This document shows positions 6,633-7,668 of a DNA stretch of 7,668 nucleotides, piece by piece. Source of the stretch: an uncultured Flavobacteriales bacterium (lineage in GTDB: Bacteria > Bacteroidota > Bacteroidia > Flavobacteriales > Crocinitomicaceae); contig CAMPIU010000134.1 of the NCBI GenBank assembly GCA_946886545.1, positions 1-7,668 of the forward strand, in the 5' to 3' direction. Under the pieces are notes generated by a model that made no database searches, was not told the DNA's origin, and saw nothing but the letters and a program-made list of their open reading frames with translations. Made by a program: the position numbers and the translations under genes. How positions within the stretch are numbered: position 1 is the first letter of the stretch; each line of letters starts with the position of its first letter.

Positions 6633-7617
6633 GATTCAAATGCTTCCAGATCAAATCTTTCAATTCTGTCAAACCTTGCTGAGCTACAGAAGATATGAAG
6701 ACATAAGGTATTTTTGGTAAATCTTTACTAATTGCCTCTTTCAATTCATCATCCAGCATATCTGATTTTGTAATTGCCAACAAACGTTCCTTATGCAGTA
6801 ATTCCGGGTTGTATTGCTTCAACTCATTCAACAGCAATTTATATTCTGCATGAATATCATCCGCATCTGCCGGGATCATGAAAAGCAAACAGGAATTGCG
6901 CTCAATGTGACGTAAAAATCGCAAGCCCAATCCTTTTCCTTCGTGAGCGCCTTCAATAATTCCCGGAATATCAGCCATTACAAACGATCGGTAATCGCGG
7001 TATTTAACAATTCCCAGATTAGGACGGAGTGTGGTAAACGGATAATCTCCGATTTCAGGTTTAGCAGATGATAATACTGACAACAAGGTACTTTTCCCTG
7101 CATTTGGTTTTCCAACCAAACCGATGTCAGCAAGGATCTTCATCTCCAGCACCATCCAGCTTTCTCTTCCCGGTTCTCCAGGTTGTGCAAAACGAGGGGT
7201 CTGGTAAGTTGACGATTTGAAATGATCATTTCCTAAGCCTCCACGTCCACCGGGAACAAGGATTTTTTCCTCACCGTCTTCCGTAATTTCAAAAAGAACT
7301 TCTCCGGTTTCCGCATCTTTTGCCAAGGTCCCAAGAGGAACTTCAATGTATTTATCTTCACCCTGAGAGCCCTTTTGCAATTGACCGGAACCATGTTCTC
7401 CATGCCCTGCTTTCAGGTGTTTTTGAAACTTCAAATGGAGTAATGTCCACAATTGTTTATTTCCACGAAGTATAATATGACCACCCCGTCCTCCATCACC
7501 TCCATCCGGTCCTCCCTGCGGAATATACTTTTCGCGTCGAAAATGTGCTGAACCACCACCCCCATTTCCGGAAGTGCAGTGAATTTTTACATAATCAACG
7601 AAATTATCTGACGCCAT
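6625..7617 (-). CDS. obgE: Obg-family GTPase ObgE/CgtA
   Basis: This 330-residue protein is a ribosome-associated GTPase needed for late large-subunit assembly and growth control. Residues 3 to about 160 form the glycine-rich Obg fold ([43 protein letters not shown]). The G domain follows: G1 GKPNAGKST (169-177), G2 in [11 protein letters not shown] (192-202), G3 ADIPG (215-219), G4 TKSD (283-286) and G5 SSV (309-311). The protein ends just after the G domain, so the OCT domain of many Firmicute and Actinobacterial homologues is absent, as is usual in Bacteroidota. G4 has Thr where most GTPases have Asn. An in-frame stop at 7627-7629 lies 9 bases before the ATG, supporting the start at 7617. 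It is the first visible gene of a minus-strand operon with the PAP2 gene and crcB. Confidence 0.97.
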   Translation of the reverse strand: MASDNFVDYVKIHCTSGNGGGGSAHFRREKYIPQGGPDGGDGGRGGHIILRGNKQLWTLLHLKFQKHLKAGHGEHGSGQLQKGSQGEDKYIEVPLGTLAKDAETGEVLFEITEDGEEKILVPGGRGGLGNDHFKSSTYQTPRFAQPGEPGRESWMVLEMKILADIGLVGKPNAGKSTLLSVLSSAKPEIGDYPFTTLRPNLGIVKYRDYRSFVMADIPGIIEGAHEGKGLGLRFLRHIERNSCLLFMIPADADDIHAEYKLLLNELKQYNPELLHKERLLAITKSDMLDDELKEAISKDLPKIPYVFISSVAQQGLTELKDLIWKHLNHV

Positions 7618-7636
7618 ATTTATTAGTTATTAGTGA

Positions 7637-7666
7637 ACAGGCAGCAGGCAATAGTGCCATACCTGT
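7637..7666. repeat. Nested inverted repeat in the obgE leader
   Basis: An outer arm pair ACAGG (7637-7641) and CCTGT (7662-7666) encloses an inner pair GGCA (7647-7650) and TGCC (7655-7658) around an ATAG loop. In the minus-strand transcript this could fold as an interrupted hairpin about 20 bases before the obgE start. It could equally be the end of a neighbouring unit or a piece of a dispersed repeat, because the window stops two bases later. No TAnnTTTG promoter element is visible in the 51-base leader, so the obgE promoter is probably off the right edge or degenerate. Confidence 0.3.
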
Positions 7667-7668
7667 CC

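Overview
The window looks like a piece of chromosome from a Bacteroidota bacterium, probably in or near the Flavobacteriales. The evidence is a gliding-motility-type (type B) C-terminal sorting domain on a giant surface protein, a PorP/SprF-family outer-membrane protein directly behind it, an Obg GTPase of about 330 residues without the C-terminal OCT domain, the absence of Shine-Dalgarno sequences, a TAnnTTTG-type promoter element, and moderately AT-rich DNA. The species cannot be fixed from this sequence. A Fluviicola/Crocinitomicaceae-like source is only a guess.

Layout. Positions 1-3144 (+) hold the 3' part of a large secreted adhesin-like gene that runs off the left edge. It encodes a jelly-roll-like region, seven HYR repeats, three Ig-like repeats and a type IX secretion (T9SS) type B sorting domain. 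Twelve bases later comes a PorP/SprF-like gene (3157-4203, +), the usual partner of type B cargo. After a 47-base gap with a promoter-like element there is a membrane-associated glycerolipid acyltransferase (4251-5573, +). The 103-base gap 5574-5676 separates convergent transcription units and carries inverted repeats. On the minus strand, a tight overlapping operon reads from right to left: obgE (7617-6625), a PAP2-family phosphatase (6632-6042) and the fluoride channel gene crcB (6045-5677). The last 51 bases (7618-7668) are the leader of obgE.

How the parts work together. The first two genes probably form an export-and-display module: the T9SS moves the repeat protein across the outer membrane, and the PorP/SprF-like barrel is its dedicated secretion or anchoring partner. 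The acyltransferase and the PAP2 phosphatase both act on lipid phosphates or lipid precursors, but they lie in different, convergent units. obgE, the PAP2 gene and crcB overlap by 8 and 4 bases, so their translation is probably coupled.

I found no RNA genes, insertion sequences, CRISPR arrays or phage genes. Nothing here is clearly a new system. The strongest items for a second look are the very regular cysteine lattice of the surface protein with its PorP partner, the variant motifs of the acyltransferase, and the small inverted repeats between genes.
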